From contig NC_081414.1 in NCBI RefSeq assembly GCF_030272615.1, positions 521,796,185 through 521,860,184 on the forward strand: a stretch of 64,000 nt of DNA, written 5' to 3'. This DNA comes from Cryptomeria japonica (Eukaryota > Streptophyta > Pinopsida > Cupressales > Cupressaceae). The position numbers were made by a program, and so were the translations under genes. Positions 36,568 to 48,769 of this stretch are shown piece after piece (the stretch's first letter is position 1; each line of letters opens with the position of its first letter). The notes beneath the pieces are model-generated. The model did not search any database and was not told the origin of the DNA. It saw only the letters and a list, made by a program, of their open reading frames with translations.

Positions 36568-36908
36568 GTATCCATATGCAAGAGACTTTGATTTGAAAGT
36601 CTATACAAATGCAGATTGGGAAGACAATGTTGATGACAGGAAGAGTACAATCAGAGGAGCATTTTTTCTTAGAGAAAGACTTGTGTCTTGGAGAAACAAG
36701 AAATAGAGTTGTATCTCCCAATCAACTACAGAAGTTGAATGTGTTGCAGCATACATGAAGTGTACACAAGCAATCTAGATGAAACACATTTTGGACGGTT
36801 TCAAGTTGAAAATTTTAGAATGAGTAAGGATTTGGTGTGATAACACTAGTGCTATAAACATTTCAAAGAACCCGGTGTTGTATGCTAGAACTAAGCATAT
36901 TGAGATGA
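36568..36908 (+). pseudogene. RNase H of element C, middle part
   Basis: It resumes the copia frame after element E: DFDLKVYTNADW, then DRKSTIRGAFF, then LVSWRNKKQS, EVECVAAYMKC and RIWCDNTSA. The catalytic Asp of NADW and the Glu of TEVE are present. It ends ARTKHIE at the insertion of element D. A TGA and TAG codons interrupt it. Confidence 0.9.
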
Positions 36909-39160
36909 TGTAATGCCCCACCAGAAACCCTAAAGGAAAATAGTACAACTAGGCCACTAGAAGGGCATAATAATTTTTTTTTAAAGAACAAGTGCTTAAA
37001 TTATATCACTTGTACGTTTAATAACACAGTCGAAGTCTAACACTTGATTCCCTAAGGATTACCAACGAAGATCACTTTGTAGATTATATTAACACCATGG
37101 AAAAATCTTATTGTTCAGCTATTTTAGGAAAATTAAATGTTAAAGATAAACACTACACATACATCTAAATTTCATAATGAAAGAATCAAAATACTCCAAT
37201 GCATTCATTTTATATATCCAAAAGATTAAAACAACTGAATTAACATACATTCCAAGGATTCCCTTTTATAATATCCATAAATACATGTTTACAAAAATAC
37301 CATGAATTATAACGTTACAAAATCAAGGTTACATAAAAGTTTGATACAATGACCTCAAGGTTTCAACTGAACAATGATCACGAACAAGAGCTAGTATATG
37401 AACCACGAATCAAGAACATCAGCGAATCCCTTCCTCGCCTAAAGATACATTCTAGAACATCTGATGGGAAGTGGCACTACCACCTGACCATGTGATCCTG
37501 AAATGGAACCACCCCACCATGCTAGGAGATAGTAGAAAACCCTCAAGCAAGCAAAAGTAAGACAAGTACGAAAGAACTAAAAGACTCTGCAAACATCCAT
37601 GTGACTCAACTCACAAACACTAGTGACTCTAAGGAGAGAGTGTCATCTCATAGCTTGATGGCTACCATGGTAGGCCTCCTAGGTCTCGGCTCTCTATCCT
37701 GGTAACCTCTCCCAGCTTCCGGCTCCAACTAAGTCTCATGCGGACCCTACCAATCCTTTCATGAAGACAAGGTGGTAAGTTTGCCATTCCAGGCCTTCTC
37801 GTAACATTATGAGCCCTATACAAGCACTACACCTATACATGAGGCACATTATCTTAATTAATATTTATTCTAACCATCCCCCTATTCAATTATTAGGTTA
37901 TCACTTTTTAACTGACTTCTGATGAGTTATCCTGTCATCCACTTTGGGCATGGCTCCCACTCAAAAGCCACTCTCTCTCATAGGACACTACAGGAAAGGT
38001 CTCTCTATGAGAACTCTATGGCGACACAGACAGCCATACCTAATCCTAACAAACCATAGGTGAAAGAAACACTACTTACTAACCAAAGATTGACCATTTG
38101 GACAAAATACACAATGGCTCACATCAATAAAGTTATAAATCTACACCTGACCAAGAGACATAGTAGCATAGGACATAATGACAACTTAACCCGAAATGCG
38201 ACAAAATTCAGACTTGACTGCAAACAACATTTTAACAAGACCCTAATACAAGCAATCTTTTCATAAAGCATCCAAATGCATAAATAACTTGCAGCAAGAA
38301 TTTACAACTATATTATTATGAATAATTAACATTGTCATTTTGTTGAGAAAAGAGGTAATTTAATCCAAGACACATAGAAATATGCAAAACTTAGACGGTA
38401 TAAACTCATAATTTAAATCCTTAAGAAATGTCGTTATTTCTTAGTGAAAAGAAACATATTGTCTTTTGTATCTTCTATCAAGATACCTAACAACTAGCCT
38501 TATAATATGATTAAGAGATCAAATACTCTTATTAACTACTATAGGGAAACAATATTATATTATGGCAACCTAGATAATTTTCAAATCCTCGTTATTCAAG
38601 ATTATACCATAGGTTAGGGTCAAAATAAATATATTTATAACATCATAGGAAACTTACAAGAAAACATTATATTTAACTCAACTTATAATAGAAAGGATGA
38701 TATTTTTATTTCTTGACATTAGAAGTGACTAATAAGTCCTAAAACCTAGGTTCAGATATACAAGCATGAATTTTCATTTAGCTATTCTAAATGATTAATT
38801 ATACCTTTTAATAACAATAATATAAATAAGATCATATTAATAATCATAACTAATAACAAAGACTTCCATAAACAATAACCTAAAACTAAAAGAAATTCCT
38901 GACCTCTTGTGAGCTCGACTGGTTTGCAAGACCTCGACGCTCTTCTGTCAAATAGTAACGTGCCTTGCTTGTGAACCTATCTCCAATTTACTCCTAACTC
39001 TATTTCAAATTTATCTCTATCTCTCTTTGATACTTTTAAAAGTATCCTCTCTATTTCTCTCTCCTATTCTATTCTTCTCCTCTATTCTATTCTTTTCCTC
39101 CCGAGTCTATCGTCCTTCCTTGGTTGCGAATGACTCTCCCCTCTCTTCCTTTCTCGAACC

Positions 39161-39170
39161 TCTATTTATC
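39161..39170 (-). promoter_or_regulatory. TATA box of the element D LTR
   Basis: The minus strand reads GATAAATAGA, followed by purine-rich GGTTCGAGAAAGG. It orients the solo LTR as minus strand. Confidence 0.5.
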
Positions 39171-40206
39171 CTAAAATTTCCTATGATTTCTCCCCATTCA
39201 TAGGCTCAATGATTGTGATAGATGAGGAGTCTTCTATTAAATATGTTGAGCTTTCAACTTGACTTTATCTCAAGACTTAATTATTCTAATTGTTTATCCT
39301 ATCCTTTAGTTTACACATCTAACAAGTTACTACAGTTCGGAGTGCATGAGTTGACTATGCATCTCTCCCTATCGTTGGTTTTCCTAAATCCATGGCACAC
39401 GTGCCTACTAACTTATTTCCCTCTCTAGTTATAAACCAAGGGTTGTGGACTTCTTCTATGTTACTACTGTGGAACTACCAGTCGATATAAATCTATATGG
39501 AAGGAGGAAGTTATCATGGACGAGATCATTGCCCATGCTACTAGATCTTCCCATGGTCTCCACGTTAATTGTTGACCAATTCTTAATTGGTAGTTGATGT
39601 TCATCATGGAGTTTTGGTCGGTGTGGAAACCTATGCTGCAACGTGGTTGGTGTTCGTAGAAAAAGGAGGATTTCTAGGTCGACTACTTTCTTACTATGCA
39701 TGTCAATAAATATGTTGGTGGGTTGGTAAACCACATTACCAATAATTCATGCCTTGCATTTAACCTACCTCTCGGTGTCACTTTCTACATAGTCAGTGTA
39801 TGTTGCAACGTGGAGAAGTTTAAATTTAAATGGAAGGAGGGGCATGTATAATAAAAAAGGAGGAGGGTGGTCAGTGGTAATACCGACCCCTCCCTTTTAT
39901 TAAGGGGGGTGCTCGATATTACTATCAGCCACCCTAGCTATTAGTTTTAAAAACTTTATTAAACCCGCCACCTTCTATTATTTAGTTTTTAATTTATTTT
40001 AATTTTCAGTTTTTTTTTTAATTATATTTTTAATATATAGTTAATGACTAATATATATTTTAAACATTAATCTTCATTAACAAATTAAATATATATATAT
40101 TTTGGTTTTTCATTAAAACAATATTTATAATTAAAAAAAAAATGTTTTTATATATCATAATTACATATGTATATATCTGTATATGGTTGATTCATACACA
40201 TATATA

Positions 40207-40323
<117 letters not shown>

Positions 40324-40547
40324 TCTCAAATGATTATGTAGATATAAACAAATTTCCTGACGTAAGCAAATTTCACAATTATTTAACTATCAAATATATT
40401 TAACTTGCATCAGTATAACAAAACAATTAATTAAAAATCAATCATTCTATATATAAATGGTACGTTATATTGTAAACTCTAATTTATTCAACTTCCGAAT
40501 AATCTTATTAAAATAATAAACATAATTGAACATGATTCCTAATTACC

Positions 40548-40652
<105 letters not shown>

Positions 40653-41448
40653 GTCTGAGTCTGAATCTACATATAAAATACGTATAACTATAGTACAATT
40701 GAAAACCAAACATCGAACATAGTTTTGATAATTCACCTACTTCTACACAAAGGACGTTAAATCCTAGCATCACTGCTTAATTCACATTATTAACCATTTT
40801 TCACCCTTCCCAGACAAATAAAACATAACATACAATAATTAGAACCATTAACACAAACTGAGCAAACCTCGAGCAAATACTCATAAAAGATCAAACATCA
40901 AAATACGAAGGTCGAACAAACTGACCAGACGATCGACTGACAACACTCACACGAGTGTAACTGAATAAAATAGGGTCAACTACTATCTCCTCCACTTCCA
41001 TCAGAAAATATAAGGCACGCTCAGACCTGTGAAGCCAGGTGGAGATGATACCCCATACCTACCCAACACTTGTACCTGCAATATCCTGCATCACCAAACC
41101 ACACATGCATATATACAATATAGAAAACACAACATACACACTGATGAAGGAGATTTACGACGTTCCCTGTCTCACCAAAATGAGTGAAGGAAAATAATCC
41201 CCTTGCATCCAATACACTCACAGACACACAACATACATTGCATAGATAGAGTAAAGTGTCAGTACATAGCAATAATCCATAAAATGCCATAAATCACAAG
41301 TACTAAAATACTGTAAATAAATTATGCATCTCATATCTAGATAAAGCATGAAATAATGTCATATAAGTCTGAATAATAGGACATGGTAATGTATCCACTG
41401 AAAAACAACAAGAATAAAATATGAGTCCAAACGAGTAGGGGTACTACA

Positions 41449-41565
41449 GATGAAGTATCATTTTCTAAGAGAGAAAATACAAAGTAAAGATGTGTCATTG
41501 GAGCATGTTTCTTCAAAACAAAAACTAGCAGATATCTTTACTAAACCTCTACCTAATGTGACATG
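41449..41565 (+). pseudogene. RNase H of element C, C-terminal part
   Basis: It resumes after element D with YHFLREKIQSKDV, then LEHVSSKQKLADIFTKPLP, the standard end of copia pol. The usual downstream tail, polypurine tract and start of the 3' LTR are missing. The sequence passes directly into mid-LTR, indicating an internal deletion. Confidence 0.9.
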
Positions 41566-42512
41566 TAATATAACGATCATGTTTGAACCGTTATATTTGT
41601 AATCTTTATGGGATCTTAGGTTTTGTGTTGTGTTACCGACCTATTGTATTTATATTTAAGGTCGATGAAGTTGTTTGTAAATTATGTTGGAAAATTTGTT
41701 AAGTGTGAGTTGTTGTTGCCGAACTAGAAGGAGTATCTGCAAAATGTTGTTAAGGCAAATAGGAGCATAAAAGGATGTGATTAAACATAGTAGTTTTATT
41801 ACTAGAACAACAATACCTTGTTGGTCTCTAGCCATTACAATAGTTAAATCCCCTAACCGGGTAAGCTTTAATAGGCTTCTTGTTTAAATCATCTAATAAG
41901 GTGATCCATTAGCTTGGATTTCAAATCCTCCACCGAGCTTACCTTTTACAAGGTGTTTCCTTTAATAGGGTATTGTAGTCAATCCCTAATTGGATATGTT
42001 CTTGATAGGACATTTTTGTCAAATTTCTAACAACGCTTCGCTCCTAACAGGGTGAACTTCAAAAGAGTTTAGAATACTTGTGGGTATTCATCCCCACCAT
42101 GGTTTTTCCAATTTGGGTTTCCATGTGAAAAATCATTATGTCAAGTGGTGAATAATTTTTTTGTGTGTTTTTTATATGATTAATATGTATAACTGGTAAA
42201 TCCACTAAGACACGTTTAGATGACTAGAAGTGATCTAAAATGAGCTATTACTGATGTTAGTAAAGTGGTTTGATGTTTTGGTTCAAAGGTATTTGAGTTT
42301 CATATCTCTTACAATCTATCATTGATATTTCGATTAATCGGTAAAGTTTGACAGTACAGTTACAAATTTAGTTATAGTAACTAAACTAGTTAAGTTAGGT
42401 TATGTTTTGTAAGTTGTTTCTAAGTTTGGTGAAGACTAGTATATTTTCTATCTACTGATTCACCCCCCCTCTAAGTAGTTGACCGGATCATTATTGTTTC
42501 ATCGTATTATCA
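41566..42512 (+). repeat. 3' LTR of element C, 5' truncated
   Basis: It matches the 5' LTR from about 26,520 onward (shared GGTCATGTTTGAACCG-like start, GATCTTAGGTTTTGTGTTG) and ends GTATTATCA like it. Roughly the first 450 bp are absent. It carries CCY-N6-RGG units, some with mutated stems. Confidence 0.85.
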
Positions 42513-42619
42513 CTTAACATCATAATACATCAAAGTATGTAGATTTAACATACCTCATGGTCCTTCAAGGGGTTGTCAAATGGATCTAACATTAAGTTCC
42601 CCCTAAACTTTTAAACAAC

Positions 42620-44699
42620 TTAGTTTTCTGATGAAGGGTTCTCCACACTAGGTGAAGAAATAGGATCTTTAGATGGTTTGACTTTAATTATCTCATCATC
42701 CTTCTTTTTCTACATTTTGTTTATTTCATCTTTGGTCTCCTCCACATAAAATTTCATCTTCTCTTTTCAGTCAGCAGATTGATTCACCTTTTCTCTACAA
42801 AACTTTGCAATATGTCCTAGTTTATGACAATGATAACAAGCCATGCTAGATGCTCTCCAAGGTCCAACATTGCCTCTACCAGTCCTTCTTCTACAATTCA
42901 TAGCTACATGACCATAGTTATGAAAGATTGTGGAAACCGTATTCATCCTCTTTTCCATCTCATACGAACTAGACCGACTAGCATAGTGTCTCTGCCAGTT
43001 AGGACTTCTCCAGTTATCAAAGGTTCTTTTCCAACCACTTTTAGGAAACTCACAAATACTGAGAGGGGGGGGTGAATCAATATCTAATCGGTAATTAGAA
43101 TTTCTCAACTTAAAACATGCAGAACATATTATAACAATGTATCGGTATGCAATAAATAATGAAATAAACAAAATTAAAAACATCCACATGAAAAGCACAC
43201 CATGACACAATAATTTAATGAGGAAACTTGGTGTGGGAAAAACCTCGGTGAGATTTGTGACCCGCAATATCCACTTACTAGCCAATAAGACAATATTACT
43301 TACAAAAGGGGACCTGCACATGCAGGAAGGCCAACTGCCTAGAGCTCACTGCTCAATGGGAAGTCTCACTAACTTACAATGTGGATTATACAAATCCAAT
43401 ATCTTGTACTACTTTACAATAGCATCTATAATGCTTGATCCAGTACCGGTTTCTACTCTATTCTTTACATAAAACCTTTAACCTATATTTCGCATAATAG
43501 GTCTGCCTAATATCTTCCGTTTTCACTTACATTGCTTAAATACCTTACAAAATATCTACAATGGTCTCTTTTATACATAAGAGTCATTTTACAACTTTCC
43601 AAGTCGGCTTACAAGGTTTTTAAAATAATAAACAAAATATAATATAACAAAAATCATGTCGGCCTCTGTGTCGGTGTAGAGTGTGATCTGTTGATGTCGG
43701 TGAACTATCTTACCAGTGTAATGCATTGCCGGTGCCATAGGATTGTAAGGTTTCCATCAATGACAAAACCTTCAATCACATACAATGTCTCATTGGAGTG
43801 TGCATATGCCAACAACCACCACCAAACCTCTGACTTATGTGAGGAGTAGGATTATTTTCTCCATACTTGCACTCAACAACTTTATGTCCACGCATGTTTC
43901 AAGTGAAACAATAACCATTAAAGGTTCTAGGCTTATATCCTTGATAAGTGTTTGGCCTATAACCATTAGCAACATCATATATGCTTCTACAAACATTAGG
44001 AGTATGTCTTAGCTTACAACAATTGAAACAAATAGGCTTATAGGATTTCTTACCAGTGGGTTTCTAAATTTAGGCATAGATTTACCTTCATGCATGTTAT
44101 TCTTTGTATCAGAAGGCTCAACTTTCTCAAATGTATTGTAACCCAATCCAGGTGTATCACCATTCATCCTTTGAGATTGGATTTGTTCATCAAGAATGGT
44201 AGAACTTTTGTTAAACTTTGCAAGCTTCTCATTAACATCAGCAATTTCTTTTGTAAGATCTTCATTCCTTTTCATGAGAGTCTATCTAAGAGACATTTCC
44301 ATATCCATTTTAGCCCTTATCTCTTCTTTTTCTTCTTTTTCCTCATGCTAGTGTGCATATAGAGTGCCATTTTTTATTCATCTTGAAGATCTCATGTTCA
44401 TTCTCTTTGAATTTGTCTTATGTTTCCCTCCTTGCTTCAAGTTCTTGACTCATCCAGATAGTTAGGGCTTCAAGCTCTCTCCTCAAGTTTGTTTTCTCAC
44501 CACTCAGTTTCTCCACTTCATCAACCAATGACTCCATGTTTTCTTCATCCAAATAGCTACTTTTTGATACTTCCAACAGTTGTTTAGTAAGATCTTTCCT
44601 TTTAACAAGTGAAGCTTTATACTTGCCTCTCAAATTTTCTAGGGCTTCCTCAAATTCAGCAAGTTTATGAGACATCTCTCTATAACTAATATCCCCCAT
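42620..44699 (-). pseudogene. GAG of element F, interrupted by a solo LTR
   Basis: It starts at ATG 44,697-44,699 (MGDISYREMSHKLAEFEEAL), aligning with MGEYSMRELTHH of G. An N-terminal coiled coil (44,009-44,699) is followed by zinc knuckle 1 (CFNCCKLRHTPNVC), knuckle 2 with a stop (GHKVVEC), then the inserted LTR 43,039-43,814. After it come knuckle 3 (FHNYGHVAMNC) and knuckle 4 (CYHCHKLGHIAKFC), with a stop near 42,620. Removing the LTR and one ACCAC copy rejoins QRFGGG with WKRTFDNWRS in frame. Four CCHC knuckles and a long coiled coil define this GAG type. Confidence 0.85.
43039..43814 (-). mobile_element. Solo LTR inside the GAG of element F
   Basis: 776 bp with LTR start TGTTGGCATATG (minus strand) and an end CCTAAAA that corresponds to CCCTAACA in the related LTR at 1-341. 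The target duplication ACCAC is at 43,034-43,038 and 43,815-43,819. There are no internal genes. It arose by insertion followed by LTR-LTR recombination. Confidence 0.92.
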
Positions 44700-44759
44700 G
44701 TTTGTCTTAGGAGCCTTATCAGTTTCAGTTAGGAGCTATGACATATTAGGATCAACCTC

Positions 44760-45638
44760 ACAAGAAGATTTACCACTTTGATATAGAGCTACCCTATTAG
44801 GGGATTTACAGATTAAGGCTTGTTAGGACCTACCCGGTTAAGGGATTTTACTATCGCAAACTATTAGGGAAAGAATAGTTCAAATGATCTTCATATAACA
44901 CCTTTGTGTCTAATAAGATCCACTCCAGATCCTCAAAATAGAAATAACACATCAATACAGAGCTTCACAAAACACTCCACAATCATCTTCACCTCATTCA
45001 CCTTTGATCTCACATACATACTCATTTATATATATATGTACCAACCCGATACCTCATCACACTTTTTATAAACATTTACATTTAGTCGGCTACAACCTTG
45101 GAACAATTTCCTAGGTTCATTGAATCTAGGCAAACTTACATTGCACACTTTACTTATATTGGCCACTGACATACGAAATTAAAACCTATGTCATTTTACC
45201 ATTTTAAGTGATTATATCACTACCGGTTAACTATCCATCTAAATGTCTGCTCTATACATCAAATCTCTCTTGTCCAATTGAATCTACCAATGTGGTTATC
45301 AACATAGCTCCAAATCAGTGTCTCTTCATCACTGATGTAAAACTGCATCATCCAAATTTTCATGAATCACCTGTACTGGTTTTCGAAATGAAACTTTGTC
45401 TCAATTTACCAGTTGAGATCCTAATTACCAGTTCATTGTTAAATTATCATTTGTACCGATTATACCTTACCAGTTGGCTTCCAAGACATAGTTGGCTACA
45501 AAAATATTTTTTCCATCAATGATAACACAAGACTTAGTCATCAAATAGGAATCTCAATCTCTTCATCACATTCACCAATTAATCATTTACTAGTTGCAAA
45601 TCACCAACAGTCTTTACTGGTTCAATCAAGTGCCAACA
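44760..45638 (-). repeat. LTR of element F, partial
   Basis: It runs from TGTTGGCACTTG at the right to near the gag start. Minus-strand units CCCCTAATAGGG (44,792-44,803) and CCCTTAACCGGG (44,833-44,844) are the same 12-bp units as in the LTRs of C, G and H. The end with the C-run and primer site is missing. Confidence 0.7.
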
Positions 45639-46129
45639 CTCTAATGAGATCAAGACATTTGTTATGGAGTGTCATCAATCTCATCATGGAGGACCACATT
45701 GCTTTTGACTATCATCTTCAAAGCCCTTTGGCAAATGGTAAGGTAATAGAATCTTTTGAGATTGACCATATTGATGTGGGTAGAGGATCCCCAGGCAAGG
45801 TAGAAAAACATGATCTTGTGCTTGCATGTTCTTTGACTAAGTTTTCTTCTTCAAAAACATCAAGAAATTTCTTGTTGGTCCTACTCCTATTTTTTGCCCT
45901 TTGGTGAGGCTTGTATTGAAATAGCCTCAAATGTCTATTTGGCTTTTGTTGTAGGTGTTGGGTTCCTTTCCATACTCTTATTTGATTAATTGCTCCAATC
46001 AAAATCACATGCTAGTCTTTCCTATTCTCCTTTAATTTTGTTTAGCTATTTTCAATCTCTCTTCTTGTGAGACTCATTTTGTTCACCTTTTTGGCCATTT
46101 TATATCCAGATTTGAGCTCTTCGTGTGTT
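45639..46129. other. Region without a supported gene
   Basis: About 490 bp between the element F LTR and the next LTR-like block. A plus-strand frame of 87 codons (45,644-45,907) has no recognisable domain and I do not call it. It may be internal sequence of an unidentified element. Confidence 0.4.
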
Positions 46130-46980
46130 TTTACCTTAATCATAACATCCATTATCATCCAATTATTACCATTAATCATGTCTATCATGATTTAATTAAT
46201 TAATTCCTTATTATTTTATTAAACTTAGTAATTTATCCATCATTCAAATAAATAAATAAATAAAATTCACTCATTATCTACCTAATGCTCAAATATTTAA
46301 ATAAAATATCAAATTCCACCTCACATTCTCCAATTATCTATTAAACAAATTAATAAATCCATAAATAAAACCTTGTGGAGTACCTATTTAATCAAAATAG
46401 TTAACTCCTCATTCATGCAAATGAGTTAAGAAATCAATTTAATGATTTAATTGCTTCACACACATAGTCGACTTCTTCATGAAAGCACTCAAATCCTTCA
46501 TTCACTTGGTCGACTTATCCATCTATTCTCCATGCAATCAATAAACTTCTTCTAACCCAATTATCAATTCAATTAACTTAATCATTTTTTTAGAAAAAAA
46601 TCAACCCCTCCATGATTGCCACCTCTCTGCATCATATCTATAATCCATAGAACAATAAATGATCAAATCTCAACCACTAATTCTTCCCTCCAAAAGTTTA
46701 TAAATTGAGCATCTCATTCATTATTTTCATCATCAATCTTCAATGCAAACTCAAGCTCTTAAATCCATTATTTGATGAATGATAATGTTAAGATGGCAAA
46801 GTAAGAGCACTGATATGTCAACGAAATCTTGAGCACATCCATGTAATTTTTAATCAAAGTTTTGTGTAAGTTAAAATATAGGATTTTGAACTTTGGTTTT
46901 AATGTTGTTATTATTTTGTTCTAATTTGCATGCATTCATTGGTGTAAGAATTGTCTATGAATTTAGCCACCCATGATCTA
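46130..46980 (+). repeat. Gypsy-type LTR fragment, plus strand
   Basis: AT-rich U3-like sequence leads to a TATA box (TATAAATTGA, 46,699-46,708) in the context CCAAAAGTTTATAAATTGAGCAT. This matches the minus-strand LTR of element J (49,051-49,060 and flanks). Ends were not resolved and no coding sequence is attached. Confidence 0.45.
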
Positions 46981-47189
46981 AAGACAAAATAGAAAGCACA
47001 ACAATAAGAGAGAAATAATATAACAAGAATAAACTATATTCTTATCAATGATGTAATAGAATAGAATCAACTAGATTCCATACAATGAATATGCAATGAA
47101 TTTATTACTACATAGGAGTGCATAAGATTATGAAAAGTGTCCTAATCTTATGACATGCAACAAAAAGTGACAACATATCATCCCACCTA
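46981..47189. other. AT-rich spacer, no gene
   Basis: Nothing recognised; it continues into repeat K without a clear boundary. Confidence 0.4.
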
Positions 47190-47560
47190 AAGTGAAAAAG
47201 TGATCACATGATAACCCCACTAAAGGTGGATCACCCACCAAATGTGTAAAAGTGCAACCACAAAAGGTAGATATGATAAAGTGTCGCCCCTACCTATGTA
47301 AAAGTGCCACCCCTACCTGTCATATGAATCATCTTTTATGGTTTGGTCATTTCAATGTCTTTCATTTGATGTCTTAAGAAAAATATTAATTGCCAAAAAA
47401 AAAATTTAATTTATGGCAAGTTTCTTAATTTATACTTAAGTCAGTCTTATTAAATATATTTTAAAAATTAAATTGACTAAGTTTCTAAATTCATATATGC
47501 CAATAGAAACTATTCCCAAATTTACATATTATCCCAAATTGACTAAGTTTCAATTATCAC
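47190..47560. repeat. Dispersed repeat K, copy 2
   Basis: 47,200-47,455 match 342-633. The copy continues upstream of the point where the LTR at 1-341 was inserted in copy 1 (GTGATCACATGATAACC), which shows the uninterrupted form. Downstream it diverges after TCAGTCTTATTAAATATA. Confidence 0.7.
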
Positions 47561-47650
47561 GAGTTTATAAATTCATATAAGAAAATAGAAACCATTCTAA
47601 AAATTCATAGCAAAATATTATAAAATTAGAAAGAATTATATCCTTCCATT

Positions 47651-47654
47651 TATG

Positions 47655-47689
<35 letters not shown>

Positions 47690-47712
47690 ACACACACACA
47701 CACACATATATA
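47651..47712. repeat. (TG)n(AC)n self-complementary microsatellite
   Basis: TATGTATATATA, then a TG run, then GTACACACA, then CACATATATA. The whole tract can fold on itself and abuts the left arm of the foldback structure. Confidence 0.9.
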
Positions 47713-47729
47713 GTCATGTTTTCCATAGC

Positions 47730-48393
47730 TTTAACTCTAATGGATGAACCTCATTGTGCCATCTATATTTTAACCTTAATGGATATACTCCTCATGTTGT
47801 CTAATTTTAACTTTAATGGGTGAATTTCCTCATGTTATCTACATCTTCAACCATAATGGATGAACACATCCTATTATCTATAATTTTAATTTACTGAACA
47901 AATTATATCCTTGTTTAAAGTAATAACATGAAATTAAGTTAACCTGCTTAATTGGATCAAATGTCTACCAGGAAACCCCGAAGGGATAAAGCTAAATAAC
48001 AAGAATACAGTGCAAATAATCTATTTATTTATTTTTTATTTAAACACAACACAACAATACAATGAGTTATAATGAGATCAGACAACACAACGGAAGACAA
48101 CAATACCTAAAGAGTTTCCCAACGTGATTACTTAATTTAACATCTAACTCAACTCACGACATTTGATCCAATTAAGCAGGTTAACTTAATTTCATGTTAT
48201 TACTTTAAACAAGGATATAATTTGTTCAGTAAATTAAAATTATAGATAATAGGACGCGTTCATCCACTATGGTTGAAGACGTATCTAACATGAGGAAATT
48301 CACCCATTAAAGTTAAAATTAGATAACATGATAAGTTTATCCATTAAGGTTAAAATATAGATGGCACAATGAGGATCATCCATTAGAGTTAAA
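47730..48393. mobile_element. Foldback element with 236-bp inverted arms
   Basis: The left arm (47,730-47,965) and right arm (48,158-48,393) are reverse complements of equal length with few mismatches; for example CATGTTATTACTTTAAACAA is exact. The 192-bp loop (47,966-48,157) has no gene. Each arm is built from about four units near 39 bp of the type AACTTTAATGGGTGAATTTC. Long arms made of short direct repeats are characteristic of foldback transposons. Simple repeats on both sides hide any target duplication. It encodes no transposase. Confidence 0.8.
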
Positions 48394-48410
48394 ATTTATT
48401 GGATGAACTT

Positions 48411-48765
48411 ATATATATATATACATATATACATATACATACATATATATACATATACATATATATATATACATATATACATATATGTATACATACATAT
48501 ATATACATATATATACATATATACATATATGTATATATATGTATATATATGTATATATGTATATATATATATACATATATGTATATATATATATGTGTAT
48601 ATATATATATGTACATATATATGTACACATATGTGTACATATATGTGTACATATATGTGTACATATATGTGTACATATATGTGTACATATATGTGTACAT
48701 ATATGTGTACAGATATATGTACATATATGTGTGTGTGTGTATGTATGTATGTATGTATGTATATT
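48411..48765. repeat. Long AT/GT compound microsatellite
   Basis: About 355 bp of TATACA, TATATG and related motifs. A 12-bp unit GTGTACATATAT is repeated tandemly at about 48,630-48,710, and GTAT runs close the tract. Several long overlapping frames of Tyr, Ile, His, Thr, Cys, Met and Val come from it on both strands and are not genes. Confidence 0.95.
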
Positions 48766-48769
48766 GTAA

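Larger units (their letters stand above)
42513..45638 (-). mobile_element. Element F: gag-only retrotransposon fragment related to G and H
   Basis: On the minus strand an LTR starting TGTTGGCACTTG (right end 45,638) is followed by a GAG like those of G and H. The LTR lacks its 3' end and the primer site is not visible. The left side stops at the end of element C, and no second ORF is present in the window. A 776-bp solo LTR is inserted in the GAG. Confidence 0.75.

Noticed and set aside
45644-45907. 87-codon plus-strand frame
   Set aside because: No recognisable motif, no homolog in the window and surrounded by LTR fragments; not enough to call a gene.
46130-47560. A full gypsy element between 46.1 and 49.96 kb
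   Set aside because: LTR-like blocks are present in both orientations but no primer site, polypurine tract pair or coding region links them.
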